From NCBI GenBank assembly GCA_013398955.1, contig VWPU01014827.1:62001-126000 (forward strand): a DNA stretch of 64,000 nucleotides. The letters are read 5' to 3'. This document shows positions 35,600 through 48,275 of the stretch, one piece after another. The first letter of the stretch is position 1; each line of letters opens with the position of its first letter. Both the position numbers and the translations under genes were made by a program. Under the pieces are notes generated by a model. That model was given only the letters and a program-made list of their open reading frames with translations, did no database searches and was not told the DNA's origin. Source of the DNA: Callaeas wilsoni (lineage: Eukaryota > Chordata > Aves > Passeriformes > Callaeidae).

Positions 35600-36010
35600 G
35601 TCTCAGTATTGTTAATATTTCAGATTATATCGATTAATTATTATGTAAATAGCTATTTAAACTAAATGACAAGTCACTGTGATTTATTATGAACACTGTA
35701 TGTGTAACCATAGATGCACTGCCAGCTTGACTCTGATTGAATAATCAAGGCCTGAATTAATAAATGATGACGAGAGATATTGTTGACTGATGTGTCTTCC
35801 ATTTTGGAGGCTGGCTTTAGCCAATTTGGCCTTAAATGAAAGAGAAATCATTTTCAATCTACATATCCATTCTGTTTTGTTAGCAGATTGTCTACTTTTG
35901 TTTGCAGATTCGCATGAGTTCCTGATGACAGCTGACTCACACATACTGTAAACCAAGAAATATCAAGTAAAATGCTGTTTGGCAGCAAAGTAAGTAAAAC
36001 ATATAATCAT
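35600..36010. promoter_or_regulatory. Enhancer-like conserved-element candidate
   Basis: This complex, repeat-free stretch is dense in homeodomain cores (ATTAATTA-type near 35633, several TAAT/ATTA), with TAAATGATGACG and an AP-1 core TGACTCA at about 35933. Its texture resembles known vertebrate conserved non-coding elements. This is an inference from composition only; conservation cannot be seen from a single sequence. Confidence 0.25.
35908..35989 (+). ncRNA. Exon-like segment with strong splice sites, non-coding
   Basis: The acceptor TCTACTTTTGTTTGCAG ends at 35907 and a consensus donor GTAAGT starts at 35990, enclosing 82 bases. All three forward frames contain stops, so if real this is a lncRNA or untranslated exon. 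It lies about 4.5 kb downstream of the TATA promoter at 31357 on the same strand and could belong to the same transcript. No direct evidence of transcription. Confidence 0.25.
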
Positions 36011-39000
36011 TTAAATATTGACACTTGACTTTTGTCAGCATATTTTTTATGTGTCTTTTTCTGTTAATGATGAATCTAAAATTCTTAAGATCCTGTTGGT
36101 GAACAGTATTTTCTCTACCATGAAGATGTCTTCAATACTCTGGATTTCAAAAGCATCGTGGAGGCAAGAGAGTCTTTTTTTGCCAAGGCTGCTGAAAGTG
36201 AAAGGGAACCGAAAAGTCTCCAGCTGTGCGCACAACAGTGATGCTGCTGGGCTTCTGCAAGCTCTGTTAGAGGCTAAGGGGTGCTGCTGTGGGCAGAAGT
36301 AGGAGCACACGGTAGATGCTGTGGGCACTTGCTGAAGGTTGAAAAGAGCTGGAGATGCTCATGCACCGGTGCATCTGAGAGTGGCGAAGGAAGTGCCAAC
36401 CCTTTACGTAGAGGTGTGAACACTGCGATTGCTACCAAACACTGTGCTAGATTATCATAGCTGCCACAAATCTACTCAGGCTTCCCTTTGCTTGGATTGT
36501 CCTTCTTTCTACTGACAACCCTGTGATGTGCTTTCCAGAGGCACAGCACAAGTGCTTGGCCCAGATTTTTCATAGCTTGATAACACGATGGGCATAGCAG
36601 CATTCAAGTTACAGGGGGAATTGAAGGGAGCCTGCAGCTGGCACCAAAACTCTGAGGTTCTCTAATAAATGATCCATATTGCTTTAGAGATGGAAAAGAT
36701 AGACAGAAAGAATAAAGTATAAAAAACCTCGTGCTACCTAGTTCAATAGTATCTGCTATTTAATTGGAGCTAATGCATATGAGGACAGGTTTCCAAAGCA
36801 CTGAGGAGAATAAAGATGAGACCAATCAGTTTTCTCAAGCATATATGGAAGGAAAGATACATTATGCCTCATGTCATCTTTAAAAGAAAAATACCCTTAA
36901 AGATCTGATACTAGCATCATGCTTTTACAGATTGTATTTATTCTCAAACGTTGTTATTTTTATAACACTATTATACAGAAATTATTAAAGAGAGTTTTAC
37001 ACAGAAAGAGAAGCTTCACAGTCAGTTAAACACAAAGGTTTTCTGAACTCTATTTTCAGTTCATGACCATGGAGAGTGGATGTGCAGATGTGAACTGAGG
37101 AGCCAAGCATCTAAATATGCCTAAGAAATTATTTCTCACTTTGAACTCTTTGAGGAAAATTATTTTAACTAAACAGTTTTTTTGATGAGAGTTAGATTCA
37201 ATAACATGGAAAATTAGTAAATTTATTTTAATGTTACCAGATCATTAATTTTGGTGTTATAATGTTTCCTTTTGATATTTTGATGAAATTGAAATTTCCT
37301 TCAATTTTAATGTAAAGACTTTTAATAAAACTTAATAAAATAAAACCAAAAATAATATTTGTGAATTGCCAAAAAGTTGACATTTCTTGGTTTTGACTTG
37401 ATTAGAGTTGAAATGTTGCCAGCCAAACAACCAATCAACCAACTAAAGAAACCAATTAGTTCCACATGCTTAACTTGGAAGAAGAGCAGGAAAACCATTT
37501 TGTATGTATCTCAGTGGTATAGTAAGGGATAAATGCTAATGATGTAGGAAAGTTTATTTTCTTCTCACATGCTTCACACATCCTAGTTGACTTTTTCTCT
37601 TCTGTTGCACCACTAACATATCTCATCACTACAGGAATTATATGGCTTCATACTCCCTTAAACCGTACATCCCACAAATTTTTTTCCTATTTGCTTTTTT
37701 TCTCCACGTTATCATACATGGCTGTAACTATGTAACCACAATTGCCAAAATTATGTCAAATTAAGTTAGCCTTGAGTCTAAGTCCTTCAATACTTTATTG
37801 GCGTAATTGTCTCAAAAGATAGAGACTTTGAAGAGCTACTTAATAAAGTGAAAGAAGTGTTGTTGTTCTTAGATAGGACTACTGTTCTTTCATTTCCTAA
37901 TAGAGCTCGGTAACAACTCCTCTGACTAAATGGACCTTAGCAGTTAGAACTTGACTGACAATAGCTCAAATGGCTTTACTGGGAGTAAAGTCAAACAACA
38001 AAATAAACTTACAGAAGAAAACTGTATTCAAGTATTTTCCTAAGTGCTGTAGATTCTAGGCTACTGCTTTATCAAGGTAAAAAAATATTTTCAAGTACGC
38101 TTTTGACTTTCAAAACACGGAAAATAGTGTGAAATGTATGTTCTGATAATGTTTGTTGTTGAGAGTCTGTGTAAGAGGTTTATCTGGAAGGGTTTTGTTT
38201 AAGTTTAAAAACCTCAGGCAGTCCTAAAATATCAGATGGGCATATCAAGCTTTTCTAGTTCTCATTACTACTGACCCACACACATCTGATCTGGGCTGTG
38301 CTATGCTTCTGGCCTCCTACAAGAAGCACAGTAGAAGTAAGGGCTCCTAGGGAAGAACACTGGCATGTCTCAAAGAGGTGTTATTTTTCCTCCTACTCCT
38401 TGTTTATGCTTGAAGATACAAAATGCCAGCATCCCTTTTTAAGCCAGCACTGTTTTGCCATGACTGTGAGCGAGCTCTTTGGTGCACAGCTGCCACAACT
38501 GTACAGGCTCTTCGTCTCTGTTGTCCTAGAGCATCACAGAGCCTGGGCACATCAGGAGCAGGAACAGAAGCAAGAATTGGATAGAAATGGTAGTTCCCAA
38601 TACCTGGTCAAGCATGCCAGAGCTAGGCTCATCTGTAAATGCTACTTTTTCTGAGAATTTATATTTTATATGGCATTTCATTAAATGAAACAATAGGTTT
38701 TAGTCATTGCTCCTGATATAACAGTTTCTTGCCCAGCTACAAATGAAGCTAAACTTTGCTACAACTGCTTTTTGTTACTGTGAAAACTATAGCACATTCA
38801 CCTTGACATAGTTTACGCAAGTATGATAGGAAATACACATAAAAACACTGTTTTCTCTTTCTCTTGCCTCTAATGTCAATATGTTGTGTGAGGGAGGAAG
38901 CTGGGAGGAAATTGAAGTTTTCCTCTGAAAGATCATAAATCTAGATCTGTTACTCATTAATGAACTCCATGTAGCTCTTAATTGCCAGTAGATTTGCTGT

Positions 39001-39508
39001 GTAGAAAAAGAGCACGGTAGAGAGCCAGGAAGACACACAGGCAGCAGGCGACCACAGGTGTAACTGGTGCCTTCTCTACTGTAGCTTGCTAAGGTGCCTG
39101 ATATATACACCAAAAAGATATAAAAATTTTGATAGAAACAAGTCTACTTGGCCTGCATTTGTCATCAAATTGATATTAAAACCACAAGTATTTTCTGCTT
39201 AGGACAAGCCCTCAGAGGAAAAGAGCCCTCTGCCTGTTAGGATCAGTTTGGTGATTAAGCTGGCCACCTCACTGCTTCATCAGAAGTTGGATTAGTGAGG
39301 GCTGGTGCTTAGCTTGTGATCCTTTCTGTGCAAACTGCAGAAAGAAATCCTAATAAGGACAAAGCAGTTTTTCAGAATCAAATATTTCAGCCATAAAAAC
39401 AAAGAGTTTTAGGCTATTTAGTAGCTATTTAAATAAGCTGTATGATATATACATTTGCAAAAGCCCAGTATGTCTTGTCACTGGGAATTACAGCCTTGAT
39501 GCCTGTGA
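36011..39508. other. Unique AT-rich non-coding DNA
   Basis: No gene is recognised. The open frame at 38298-38654 (118 codons, +) has no familiar motif. Bases 36930-37400 are very AT-rich. Confidence 0.55.
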
Positions 39509-39562
39509 GAATCACAGAATCATCTAGGTTAGGAAAGATCTTTAAAATCTTGAAACCAACAG
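39509..39562 (-). mobile_element. CR1 LINE 3'-end scrap
   Basis: The + strand reads GAATCACAGAATCATCTAGG and then TTAGGAAAGATCTTTAAAATC, the reverse complement of the CR1 3' terminus with two octamer copies (ATTCTGTG type). Only about 54 bp is recognisable, so this is a severely truncated insertion or a decayed remnant. Confidence 0.8.
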
Positions 39563-40248
39563 TAATCTATTTAGAATGGCCAAAATGTGAAAAGATGATC
39601 TTACTTGGGATGTAGATGAAGAAACTGCATGTTTTGCATTTTGATAAGAGGTACTGAAATAACATGTACAGAAACAAACAAACAAGAGGGGGATGAACTG
39701 CTGAAGGACAGAAGATAACAGAGTTTTATTGTTTAAGTTGCCATTTGAATGTAACAGAGCTGTTATTGGCAAGACAATGTAGAAACACGTTTTTCTAAAA
39801 TTTCTTATCACATCCAACGGGCACAGGCTAGAACAACTAAAATTTCTAACCCAAACAAATATGTGCTGTTTCCAAGGGCAGACCAGTTAATTAGTTTTCA
39901 AATCAGTACTTTTCAGCAATGAAACTGAGAACTCTGTTGTATCACATTTGGGTTTATGCCTGACAGCAGGCAAGAGAGAGTTACGTGGAAACCCTGTATT
40001 TTGTATGCTTTATGATACCCAAATTGCTGCTAGCTGCTGGATGATGGGAATCAGCACTCTGTAACATGTATACTCCTTGTCTCAGGCCGCTGCCCAGACT
40101 CCAGTGTGCATCACCCACAGGGCAAGTGGGAAGACAGAATGCAGAATTCACCTAATGCTTCATCTTGCTTAAAACACACTGTGTGCTTTGTTTTAATCAG
40201 GACCTTAATGCTAAATCATACAAAGACTGTTTGGATGCCTAAAGCACA

Positions 40249-40284
40249 CTTCTTTCTTTCTTTTTCTTTTTGTCTTTTTTTTTA
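40249..40284 (+). repeat. Pyrimidine simple repeat (TTTC/TTTTC)
   Basis: A tract of T with regular single C interruptions, ending in a run of T before AATGATC. Confidence 0.8.
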
Positions 40285-43200
40285 ATGATCAGGAGAGTCA
40301 TATAGAAAACATTAAACAGATAAAGACATAAACACTGTAAAGGGTTTTGCAATTGGGACAGCTGGGGGCTCATGGTTCTCTCTCACGGTGCATGGATGGA
40401 CTTCATTGTTCTGGAGGAGCCAAATGAGCAGGCTGCTATGAAATGTCAACATTTTGTTACTTCCTTTTCTTTTGCTTATATTTTTTAAAAATTGTATTCA
40501 ACTAATTGACAAACTAAGAAGTTGGAGGTGAAGCAATAATAGATATATGACCACCTCTTCAGCACAGAGAACTGGCAGGACTGGGTATGACTTATCTGAA
40601 CAAAATCTATTTATTTGCTTGATAGCAGGACAGGACATACAGGTGTTACAAAGGAAGTGGGCATCTTGAACATATGGTGCACCTAATGTTTGCTTTTCCC
40701 CTGCAGCGCAGACTGAGCCTTTGATTTCTGCTTCAGCTCAGCTGTGGCTCAGCTTGGATTTCTCCTCTTGTTCCCATCTACCATCCTTTCTCTTTGTTTC
40801 CACTATCAGTCTGCAGAAAAAAAAAGCTGAACTAGAGTATGTGTTTAGTGTATATCTTTCAGTCGTTTCTTCTGCTTGTTTACTACTCAGCTTTTATAAC
40901 TTTATACTCTCTTTTGTAACTTTTAATTCTTCTTAATTTGTCTTCTTTTCTTCTGTTGACCTTAATACCACTTAACCTTTAAGTTCCAACCATTTTCCAG
41001 GAATACATTTTCTGCTCCTTGGGCTCTCTTCTTAGATTTAACATCTGTCATACAGAAGAATATGAAGAAAACAGGGATGGAGAGGAGAGGAAGACCCATC
41101 TTCACCAAAAGGTTTTTCCCTTTTGCTTCACATACAGATTAAATCTGTACTGAGTAATGTAGGTAATTGACTAAAATTGATTAAACCAGAAAACAAACAA
41201 AAGAAACCTATCAAACAACCCCAAAAGGCTATAAGCATATACCAAGATAACAGAATGTGTGATTATTGGTTGCTCAGTTCTGATTTGTCCCTGGTTAGAA
41301 GACTGTACCTACATTTAAAATGCCACTACATATCAGTCACACTTTTGAGACAGTATGCATCTTGCATTTAGTGATCTTAGCCACATTCTTTACAAGAATT
41401 ATTTCTTAAATGTCTTTTTGCCATTTGTGGAACTTCTAGACCTGTTCTCATTTTAAAGTTTTCTTAAAAAAAACCCACAAACTTTCATTGTTAAACAGTT
41501 AAGCTATCTAGATGCAAACTTCCTTGCAAGAATTTTCTTCAGACAATTAAATACTGCTGTCTGTTGGAATTGTCCAATAAATTTTAGTTGCTCCAACTGA
41601 CCATATCAACAGGCAATTTTGCTTACATATCAAAGATGGTTAGGGCTATTACAGTTACAGAGTCCTATTGCAAAATGGCATGGTATAATTAATGACGCAT
41701 GTAAAACAACCTTCCCACTTTTATTGAAATACTCAAGTGTCCAAAATAAATAAATTAGCTAAATAAAAGCAGAAACATGGATTAATTTGTGTAGCCTCTG
41801 ACTAGTCTTCCATACAAACTTCTGGTTTTAATCCTGGTCAGCAACCTAGCAGACTTAATCTTCCGTGGATGAAAAGCAGGTGATCTCTGATGAAACACAT
41901 AATTCACATGAAGTATCTCATCCATGTGCAAAAATGAAAAGCATATCTTTAGCCATGGTTGTGTAAGTGTATTAGTGAGCCCCCTTACTGCCTCAGAAGA
42001 TGCTAAGATCAATTTTGCTCTGCTGTGGGAGCTGGTAATTCACCGGAGAGTTTCCAAGCGGCTGAGGAAAAAAAAAGTCTCTGACTCTGTTCGCTTTTAG
42101 GACAAAAGTAGAGAGAGAATCCTAGAAAAGATCACTGTAGATAGTGTGAAAGCTTTTCAGCTGGGGAAAATGTAATACAAAAAGAAAGCATAAGTAACTG
42201 TAGAGCAAGGAACTGGTAAATATAGGGGGGAAAAAAGGCAATCCTACTACTGTTAATCTAAGTCTAAAGTATTACTCATTACACTTCTCTCTGTAGTTCC
42301 ATCTGTACTACAACTGACAAAATTGGGATTAAAAATGAACTTTCCACTAACATGAATAAGACAGGGTCATTTACCATCTTTACCTTTCTTATTCTCTTTG
42401 AGGTTTAGGAAGACATAACGAGAAAATTCATTTTCCTCTGGTCTAAATTCATATAGCACACAACAGAGTTGTCTACAGAGCAACATCACATCTAACCCAG
42501 AACACGAATGTTAAAAATAAGGGGTTTTTGCTATAGGTTCTCAACACTGTTTTCTAATGCACTCTTTTTACTTAAGCTATTTTAAACCATTTCATCCTCA
42601 GATCCTTCTCTTATTAATTAATGTGACAGATAAACTTGGAGATTTGGGCTTTTCTACAGCTCTTTATTGAGGTCTATAGAAAAATTGTAAAACTGAGCTA
42701 GAAATTTGTTTTTTCACCATTTTAGGTTGTTGAGGACTAAGATTTGTATTCAGATTGATTTTCAGTTACATGGATCTACAAGTCAATAGTGTCGCTGATA
42801 AAGTATGGTTTCAAAACAGCAGGATATTAAGAAGTCTGTATCAAAGAACAATTTGGATCCAAGAATCAGACTGTTCCTTTGAAAAGATAAGAGAGATTCA
42901 ATAAAATTCAGAGATATCAAGTGAAGCAAAACTTTTACAATTGTTACGCTTTTTATTACCGTAGAATTCATTGGCAATGACTAACTGATTGATTATTTTC
43001 TTTTTCTCGTCTGGAAACAAACTTGGTTGCAGGTGGAGAAATTTTACTTGTGCTGTCATAGGAGAAGATTTTAAACTTTGTCATTGGAAAGTATATGGTC
43101 CCATATAAAAAGTTTTTCTAAGCTTTGTGAGAAAAACTCTTGCAAAAATTAAAGTTCAGTGAAATGCAACACGATAAATGCCTGAGTCACATCTGATTAA

Positions 43201-44210
43201 ATCAGCAAGTCAATACTGGTTCTGAACACACCCCTGGATCAGGCAGAGGTGAGCATAGTTCTTGCTTGCTGCACAGTTGCACATTTCAATCCCATCCAGC
43301 AGAAGTGAAGTGCTTGATCTCAGGGTCCTGTGAACAGAGCCTACCTCCCCACATCCCAGATAGGCCAGTCTGGCAGGCAAGTGGTTCTTCCCATCCCCCT
43401 TCCATTTCTCAGTCAGATGTTTGTGATTCTCATGGAAAACAATCATGACGTCTGAAGTTGGGTAAAGATCATTGCTGTTTGACTTGAAAAAAAATATTTT
43501 TAATTGTTTATCTCCTATTTATCATTTATATATGGAAATCAAAAAGAAGTTCACTAAGAGGGGCCTTCAAAAGACTATGGAATTTTCTGGACATAGGATC
43601 AAATATTTGTCTATTGCCTCAGTCACAAGTCTGCCATTGCAGAAGGAGAGTCGAAGGGAATGTGATCAGTACACGGACCCAGACTCCCCTGAACATGTTG
43701 CTGGTGCAGCTACACAAATCCACTGCCCAGAAGTAACTGCTGTCCTCCCCTGCCCTGATAACTGATTTCAGCATTTTACTGTTTGAACACATATTTTAAA
43801 AATACAGATAAAAGTGTTACCTGCTTTACTTATAATGGTATGCAAATAAAGGCAAACAAAAATGCAAACATTCATTATCGTTCACTGCACTTCAAAATAT
43901 ACAGACTTTCTTTGACTTCAATTACAGAAATTTGACAAGATTTCTTACTCCTGTATAGAGACAGCCTCTTTCTGTCTTTGTCAGTACATGAACAGATTCT
44001 CACTCATCTATCTGGATAAGCCAGGCAAAAGAAGGTCTGAAAAGAGCCTTGGAGAATAGTCACTTGCTAGTTTCCTTGCTAGTAATATGTTCTTATTTAC
44101 CTGTGGTTTTTTGCCTTCTGCAGCTCAATTTTCTTAGGCCTTTTCAACAACAGCTGATACATCTTCTCATTCTAAAATTTTCTTTTAGAATATCATTTAG
44201 TTCTGTGGTT

Positions 44211-44254
44211 ACAAACAAAACAAAACAAAACCAAACAAACAAAACCCCAAAACT
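44211..44254 (+). repeat. A/C-rich simple repeat (AAAAC/AAAC)
   Basis: Irregular repeat of AAAC and AAAAC units, ending in CCCCAAAAC. Confidence 0.85.
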
Positions 44255-46090
44255 CCATAATTTTGTATCAAAAAATGTAAATTAATTTACACAGGTTCAC
44301 AATGTTACTAAATCTGTTCCAGTACTTTATTGGGAAATGATCCTAGTGTGCTTCCTGCAGACTTATGTTGATGCCTCAACAAAAATTTACAAAGACACAT
44401 ACTGAGATTAAATGGCAAAAGGAATTATATGGGATTATCTAGGGAAAATAATTCTTGAGATATTGGATAACGAAGAAAGAGATTAATTCCTAGAGGATAT
44501 TCACATTTTCCATGCAAGATTTCTGGTGGAAAGATTTTTTTGACACATTTTGTTTGGTTTTGAGAAAAAAAATCAGTTAATTAAACATTTTCCTTTCTTT
44601 TCTTGTTTTGCTTTTCATCTTTTTAATATTTTCTTTCTCTTCTTCTGATGTTTTCTGCTGTGTACTGTAATACTGCAGGGGTGCTCTTTGTTTAGTCTTT
44701 TATTTTCCCATGCTTACTCTTCCTACTTACTAGTACTCGTTCTTTAACTGTTGAAAAGTTGCAGAATGCTACAGAGAATGAAAGGGTATAAGGGAAAAGC
44801 ATTTTTTTTTCATCACTTGTTATATTTGTAGCATGCTGATAAAATGCATTTATGCATAAACCACTTTGTATAATTGTTTCTTCCTCCCCTTCAATACCTG
44901 TATAAAATGCATTAAAAAGCATTTTAAACAATCCTTATAGTAATTGATATTTCTCATCTCAGGCTGTGACATGTGATTTTTATTACTATAGAAGTCGTAT
45001 TCAGTCCTAGAATCGGATTTATAGGCACCTATAATATACAGGTATTGCATTAGTTACAACCACGCAGAGATGCAAGGAAACACAGCCTCTCTATATTGTG
45101 ATGAAGTTCAGGTTCAGAGAGGCAAAAAGGTGGTGTGATAGCTCTCTTTATCGTGTAATAATGGCGCAGACAGCTTTTCCTTTTGTGTCTAGTGGTAACT
45201 TAATTTCATGGTCTACTGTGTAACTAGACTCTACAGACTACTAGAAAGTATGTGAGAGATTAAATTATTGATGTCAGCATGTTCCTCATACAGATGTTTA
45301 CAGAGAAAGAGTTACTTGAGAAAACAATTATTGCCTTCTAAATCCATGAGGGCAAATTCATTGTACGAGGCATAATTTTGAAAACACAAGAATCCTGAAG
45401 TTACATCAGAGCTATGTAACCTAATTTTCTGTTGGGCTTGAAAGAAGTATTCTTGGAGGAGCCCTGTGCAGAGTTAAAACACACTAGATTCCTTCTGCAG
45501 TGTTTTGGGCCTTACTGCAAAGTACTGCTTTCAAAATTCCCCACCTCCCCATAAAGTGATTTGCTACGTTTTAAAAACAAGTCTAAGCTCTACTGCCTTT
45601 TTGCTGCCTGCTGCCAACAGGGGATGTAATAAACCCCAGAGCAAAATTTATCCTCTTCTGTACATCTTACTGTGTATACATAGAGACTGGCAAAACCTGC
45701 ACCTCTACCTACATACAAAAAGTCTTTAAATCTTTCTGTATAGTTTATGCAGAGGTGCCCTAGCTCAAAAGGCCAGTGAAAAAAAATAAACATATTCTGC
45801 TGGAAGACTTTATTCAGCTAAAACCAGAGAGCTTTTTAGGATCCTTTTTTTTGCTAGGTCAGGATAAGGTTAGTTCAGGAAGTCCTTGCTGAAGGGAGGT
45901 GAGAATGTTGTCATTAGCTACCATTTAGCAGGTTGGCTCCAGCTAAAATGTATCTTTTGGCTTCCTCCTTCAAAATCCACGAAAAGAGTTTCTGTAATTC
46001 AAATTGCATATTTTTAGCAATACTTGATAAATAGTGAAGTGTTTGAACTAAGATCATCCTAGTTAACTGAGAAATTTATTTCAGTAACTG

Positions 46091-46130
46091 GAATAAATAT
46101 TTACTAAAAAAACTTGAATAAATATTTATT
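46091..46130. repeat. AT-rich direct repeat with palindrome
   Basis: GAATAAATATTTA occurs at 46091 and again 25 bp later at 46116. The second copy extends into a perfect 14-bp palindrome AATAAATATTTATT (46117-46130). Confidence 0.8.
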
Positions 46131-48137
46131 TGGTGGCAGGTATTTGTAGTGTTTGCTAAGAAGGTAGGGAGCTTAATGTCTCATTAACTTTGTGCGTAAG
46201 GAGTTCATTACTAAAATTGTATAAGCTCTGAGTTTCTAACTGAAATGTGAGGTCTTGGTGATATAGATCTTTATCTGAAGAATGAGTCAAAAGATAAACT
46301 TCAGTATCATGCACTGGAAATATCCCACCTTTCAGTTTACTGGGGAAGATGGGCTGTTGCTGGCCTGCCTGCTTTTCACATCAAGGTTTCTGAAATCCGG
46401 GTTCCATAGCTTTTTGTTCCTAGATAGGATTATGATGCATCTGGAATTCTATTTGAATAGAAGTTGTATTTGAATTAGAATAAGAGTCTTGAATATGCAG
46501 CAGCTCTAGGGTTCCACCAACCATAATCTTTGAACAGTAAAATCAAAAATAAATTATCCAGCAATGGACCATGACAGAAAATCTGGACCAATATCAGATG
46601 ACCTGGATCCAACCCACAGATTTTTCCCATTGTGAAAACTGCCATCATTAGAGGAATGAAGAGACCATTACAAAAACAGTTTGTTGGATGTAAAAGAGAA
46701 TTTTTATTGTGCTTAACAAGAAAAAAATTACCTATTTCGTCATATGCATAAAGAAGAGTGTTGGACTTTAAGGTGGGAACAATGCTGCACTGTTTTATAA
46801 TGTTTAACATCTGATGAACTGAGATTCAAAACCAGCTGGGTGGTTGAAGAGACTTTATAGACATTAACTCTCATAACACCATGGTATCAGTTGATGTTAT
46901 CAATAACAATGAATTCTAAGATTAACGTACAGAACAATGAAAATGTAATGTCCCATCCAGTCATTATGGAAACACTGTATTGCCTATGATTTGCAGTGAA
47001 GATAATCACATCTGGCAACTGCTTAATTGCACCACACCAACTTTATAAATCTACATGCTATAGGGTGGCTATTTTTCCTACCTTTTGTATTTTTATTTCC
47101 ACCCTTAAGTGTATGTCTAATTCTGAACAAAGATTAAGGAAGCATGAGGACCTATATGCCTCATTTGGCATCTGTTCCCTGACCCTGTCATGGCTTTTGC
47201 AGAGCCTAAATTTGATGAAGCAAATATGAGAAAAGGCACCTTTCACAGGTAAGCCATTTGTACCTTTTTCACTATCATAATTTCCTTCACAAAAAAACCC
47301 CACCCAAACCATACTTTTTCCTTTCTCTGTTATTCAGAAGTAATGGTTCAAATTCCAACTAGTGACATTGAGCTAATGAAGTCTAAATATCAGATAAAGG
47401 GTTTTGTTTTTTTTTTTCTTTATTGCTGCCTGAATGTACAGAGAATTTTTTCTGCATCATGGAATAATTGAGCAGCATGCACTATGTTGTTTGTGGATTT
47501 CCATGTGCCATCCTAAAAACTACATCTCCTGCAATTACTGTGTGAAAAGAGTGTGGTGTTTTCTGTAAGTGGAGGATTTGTAACAATGCCTTTGTGGAGA
47601 ATTTCTCCATTGCTACTAGGATCTCTAAACTGGCTGGTTTTTCACTCCAGAAATGACTGCCTCACTACTGTGTGATAAAGGTTTCCTTACACCCAAGGTA
47701 CCAGACTGCCGAATTGCCTAGTGTTAATACTTGCTATAAGAATAATTTTTAATTATTACAACACTTACCATATTTTTCATTATATTAATGATTCAAAATA
47801 TGGACATATTATGAACATGCAGTACAACATACTGCAAAACTCCCAATTTTAAACATAGAGCACAGTTTTCTGATGTAGTAAATCTAATATCATACTGTTC
47901 TCCAGAAAAGTCTCACCTTTTTATTAAGAAAATCTATGTAAAAAGTGATGCCAAATATTGTCAAATATAAGCTCTGGTAAAGTACAAGTGGCAGAATCAG
48001 CCACTACAACTAATTTGCAGTTTGACCCGGTCAGAAATAGCCTGGAAGAAAACTTTTTATCTAAAATAATACAAAAATTTCTGCAAGCATGCCTACATTT
48101 TGTGTCTGCTTATGTCTCTACACACATGTACCAAACA

Positions 48138-48275
48138 AGTGTCCAAAGAAGGGCAATAAAGCTGGAGAAGGGAGAAGGGTCTGGAGCACAAGACTTAGGA
48201 GTAGTGGGTGAGGGAGCTGAGGTTGATTAGTCTGAGAAAAGGAGGCTCAAGGAGACCCAGAAACCTCATCTGTTA
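48138..48275 (+). mobile_element. CR1 LINE internal fragment
   Basis: The segment GAAGGGCAATAAAGCTGG, then GGGTCTGGAGCACAAGAC, then GAGAAAAGGAGGCTCAAGG matches the well-known CR1 region encoding the block that normally ends LFSLEKRRLRGD, on the + strand. Both ends are missing: the octamer 3' end and the RT core are absent. It is the homologous portion to the block near 16250-16330 in the larger copy, in opposite orientation. Divergence and frame breaks show an old insertion. Confidence 0.85.

Larger units (their letters stand above)
39563..48137. other. Unique AT-rich non-coding DNA
   Basis: No gene is recognised in 8.6 kb. It contains simple pyrimidine and A/C-rich tracts (annotated), an octamer motif ATGCAAAT at 43840, and a palindromic AT repeat at 46091-46130. 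No open frame above 111 codons. Confidence 0.55.

Noticed and set aside
47343..47360. B-box-like GGTTCAAATTCC suggesting a tRNA gene
   Set aside because: No A box at the right distance and no cloverleaf can be formed.
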